A stretch of DNA of 7,658 nucleotides, from positions 1 through 7,658 of the forward strand of contig CAIPUP010000170.1 of NCBI GenBank assembly GCA_903868285.1, read 5' to 3'. The notes under the pieces were generated by a model that saw nothing but the letters and a program-made list of their open reading frames with translations, made no database searches and was not told the DNA's origin. Both the position numbers and the translations under genes were made by a program. The DNA comes from an uncultured beta proteobacterium (GTDB lineage Bacteria; Pseudomonadota; Gammaproteobacteria; Burkholderiales; SG8-39). Of this stretch, positions 6,094 through 7,658 are shown piece by piece (positions within the stretch are counted from its first letter, which is position 1; the number at the start of each line of letters is the position of its first letter).

Positions 6094-6165
6094 GCAACGC
6101 TGAAGCAATTCTCTAAAAAATTTTCCGCAACAAACCTAGCAAGCAACTCTCCAGGAGCTTTACCC

Positions 6166-6762
6166 ATGATTCAACTACTCGGTCGCGCCACCTCCGGCAA
6201 TGTGCAAAAAGTCTTGTTCCTGCTGGAGGAACTCGGCCTGCCCTATGAGCGCAAGGACTATGGCCGGCAGTGGGAAAACACCACCACGCCGGAATATGTG
6301 GCGATGAACCCGATCAAGAAAGTACCGACGCTGATCGATGGCAGCACGGTGGTGTGGCAATCCAACACGGTGTTGCGCTACCTCGCCAGCAAGGCCAATT
6401 CCGCGCTCTATCCGAGCGATGCCGCACAGCGCGCTGCCATCGAGAGCTGGATGGACTGGACCCTGTCCGAACTGAACTCCGCTTATCTGGCCGGATTCCG
6501 GGATGCCAAGAAGGCCGAGGCCGAGCGTGCCCCCGACACCGCCAGCAATCTGGCGGCCGAACTGAAGGTGCTCGAAGGCCAGTTGTCCAAGCATGCCTTT
6601 GTCGCCGGGGCGCAATTCAGCCTGGCCGACATCGCGCTCGGCCCCATCGTCAAGCGTTGTATCGGCTTCCCGCTGGGCTTGCCGGAATTCCCCAAGACCG
6701 CGGCCTGGGTTGCCATGCTGCAAGCGCGTCCGGCATTCCAGAAAGCCATCGCGGCCGGCTGA
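6166..6762 (+). CDS. Glutathione S-transferase family protein
   Basis: The 198-residue product is a compact but complete GST. The thioredoxin-like domain carries RATSGNVQKVLFLLEELGLPYER (7-29) with S10/N12 near the expected glutathione thiol site. NPIKKVPTL (48-56) has the cis-proline P54, and WQSNTVLRYLA (64-74) follows. The helical domain has FSLADIALGP (151-160) with the S152/D155 N-capping box. The usual Glu-Ser pair that binds the gamma-glutamyl group is Gln65-Ser66. The zeta-class motif SSCxWRVRIAL of maleylpyruvate isomerases is absent, so it is not a classical MPI. Catabolic GSTs may act as isomerases, dehalogenases or ether-cleaving enzymes; the role here is unknown. The ATG has AGGAG 8 bases upstream. 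It lies 72 bp after the RidA gene and 30 bp before the second GMC gene. Confidence 0.92.
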   Translation: MIQLLGRATSGNVQKVLFLLEELGLPYERKDYGRQWENTTTPEYVAMNPIKKVPTLIDGSTVVWQSNTVLRYLASKANSALYPSDAAQRAAIESWMDWTLSELNSAYLAGFRDAKKAEAERAPDTASNLAAELKVLEGQLSKHAFVAGAQFSLADIALGPIVKRCIGFPLGLPEFPKTAAWVAMLQARPAFQKAIAAG

Positions 6763-6792
6763 GTGACAGCTAGCCGCATACGGGTAGCCCCC

Positions 6793-7658
6793 ATGTCTAC
6801 CGCCACTGCCATGCACCGGCGCGAAGAGTACGACTACATCATCGTCGGTGCCGGGTCGGCCGGCTGCACTCTGGCCTGCCGCCTGGGCGAGGACCCTTCG
6901 CTGCGCATCCTGGTGATCGAGGCCGGTGGCTGGGATCGCAGCCCATGGATTCAAATTCCGCTGGGCTGGGGCAAGCTGCTGACCGAGCGCCTGGCCGACT
7001 GGCAGTACTTCGCAGAACCGGAGCCGAACGTCGATGGCCGGGCGGTCGAGTGCGCGCGCGGCAAGGTGGTGGGCGGCTCATCCTCGACCAATGCCATGGC
7101 CTATGTGCGCGGTCATCCGGCCGACTATGCGCGCTGGGCAGCCAGCGGCTTGCCAGAGTGGGACTTCGCCCATGTGTTGCCGTACTTTCGCCGCATGGAG
7201 CGCTGGGAAGACGGTGCCGACGCCTGGCGCGGCGGCGATGGCCCGCTCACGGTGCAACGCTGCCGCTATCAGGACCCACTGAACGACGCGTTTCGCCAGG
7301 CGGCGGTGGCGCTGGGCTATCCCTGGCGCGAGGACTACAACGGCGCGGCGCAGTCCGGCTTTGGCGTCCTGCAAGGCACGATCGATGGCGGGCGTCGCAT
7401 GAGCGCGGCGCGCGCCTATCTGCGTCCGGCACTGGCGCGCGGCAATGTCACGCTGACGGTGCAATCGCATGCCACCCGCATCCTGTTCAAACAAGCCAGC
7501 GGTGCCGGCAGCGATCAGGCCGAGGGGGTGGAATACCTGCGCCGCGGGGTGGTGCATCGGGCCTATGCCCGGCGCGAAGTGCTGCTCAGCGGTGGCGTGA
7601 TCAACAGCCCGCAACTGCTGATGCTCTCGGGCATCGGTGATCCGCAGGCGCTGCAAGC
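6793..7658 (+). CDS. Second GMC-family FAD-dependent oxidoreductase, N-terminal half (3' end outside window)
   Basis: 288 codons are present before the right edge, about half of a GMC enzyme. Landmarks are the FAD dinucleotide motif GAGSAG (19-24), EAGGWD (43-48), signature 1 at GKVVGGSSSTNAMAYVRG (90-107) and signature 2 at GGVINSPQLLMLSGIG (267-282). The catalytic C-terminal His/Asn region lies outside the window. It is plainly paralogous to the minus-strand GMC enzyme, sharing long blocks such as MAYVRGH, RWAASGL, LPYFR and AYLRPAL. It begins 30 bp after the GST stop. The chosen ATG has only a weak GGGTAG upstream. M7 (6811) is an alternative, since homology starts around residue 11 (EEYDYIIVGAG). 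Its position last in the visible rightward operon suggests oxidation of an alcohol in the same pathway. Confidence 0.92.
   Translation, partial: MSTATAMHRREEYDYIIVGAGSAGCTLACRLGEDPSLRILVIEAGGWDRSPWIQIPLGWGKLLTERLADWQYFAEPEPNVDGRAVECARGKVVGGSSSTNAMAYVRGHPADYARWAASGLPEWDFAHVLPYFRRMERWEDGADAWRGGDGPLTVQRCRYQDPLNDAFRQAAVALGYPWREDYNGAAQSGFGVLQGTIDGGRRMSAARAYLRPALARGNVTLTVQSHATRILFKQASGAGSDQAEGVEYLRRGVVHRAYARREVLLSGGVINSPQLLMLSGIGDPQALQ

Noticed and set aside
6113..6124. A/T tract (AAAAAATTTT) between the RidA and GST genes considered as a terminator
   Set aside because: No GC-rich hairpin precedes the tract, and the next gene follows within 50 bases with its own ribosome binding site; it may only be a bent AT stretch.
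6175..6954. Long minus-strand open frame (259 codons) opposite the GST and second GMC genes
   Set aside because: It spans two convincing plus-strand genes and their gap, with no family motif. This is typical GC-rich antisense openness.
6945..7640. Plus-strand 231-codon frame inside the second GMC gene
   Set aside because: It is a different reading frame of a GMC gene whose FAD motif and both signatures are intact in the frame starting at 6793.

Overview
The window is GC-rich, densely coding proteobacterial DNA. TRAP-type uptake, GMC alcohol dehydrogenases, a Rieske oxygenase and a gentisate-type ring-cleavage dioxygenase occur together here. That mix, with the codon use, fits a betaproteobacterium of the Burkholderiales type, but this is an impression from gene content and not a proven placement. 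There are eight protein genes, two of them cut by the window ends. I saw no tRNA, rRNA, insertion sequence, CRISPR array or phage gene. No gap between genes exceeds 150 bases.

Layout: two gene strings diverge from a 149-bp gap at about 3142-3290. Leftward (minus strand) run a TRAP transporter periplasmic binding protein (3141-2110), a complete GMC-family FAD oxidoreductase (2096-399) and the first 117 codons of a Rieske [2Fe-2S] oxygenase alpha subunit (351-1, continuing off the left edge). Rightward (plus strand) run a gentisate/salicylate-dioxygenase-like double cupin (3291-4454), a cytoplasmic LVIVD-type seven-bladed beta-propeller (4526-5656), a RidA/YjgF-family protein (5710-6093), a glutathione S-transferase (6166-6762) and a second GMC oxidoreductase (6793 onward, cut at the right edge). 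The two GMC enzymes are clear paralogues. The divergent gap carries a perfect 11-3-11 inverted repeat overlapping a second 7-6-7 dyad, which is the obvious candidate operator for both directions. No regulator gene lies in the window.

Working model (inference): the cluster encodes uptake and breakdown of an aromatic acid. The TRAP binding protein captures the substrate. The Rieske enzyme (vanillate-demethylase type) hydroxylates or O-demethylates it, and the GMC enzymes oxidise an alcohol. The cupin opens a 2,5-dihydroxybenzoate-like or amino/hydroxy-substituted salicylate-like ring. The propeller, RidA protein and GST would process the ring-opened product. The usual gentisate lower-pathway enzymes (zeta-class maleylpyruvate isomerase, fumarylpyruvate hydrolase) are not seen. 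Instead, a RidA protein and an uncharacterised histidine-lined propeller sit directly behind the dioxygenase. This is the most likely place for undescribed chemistry.
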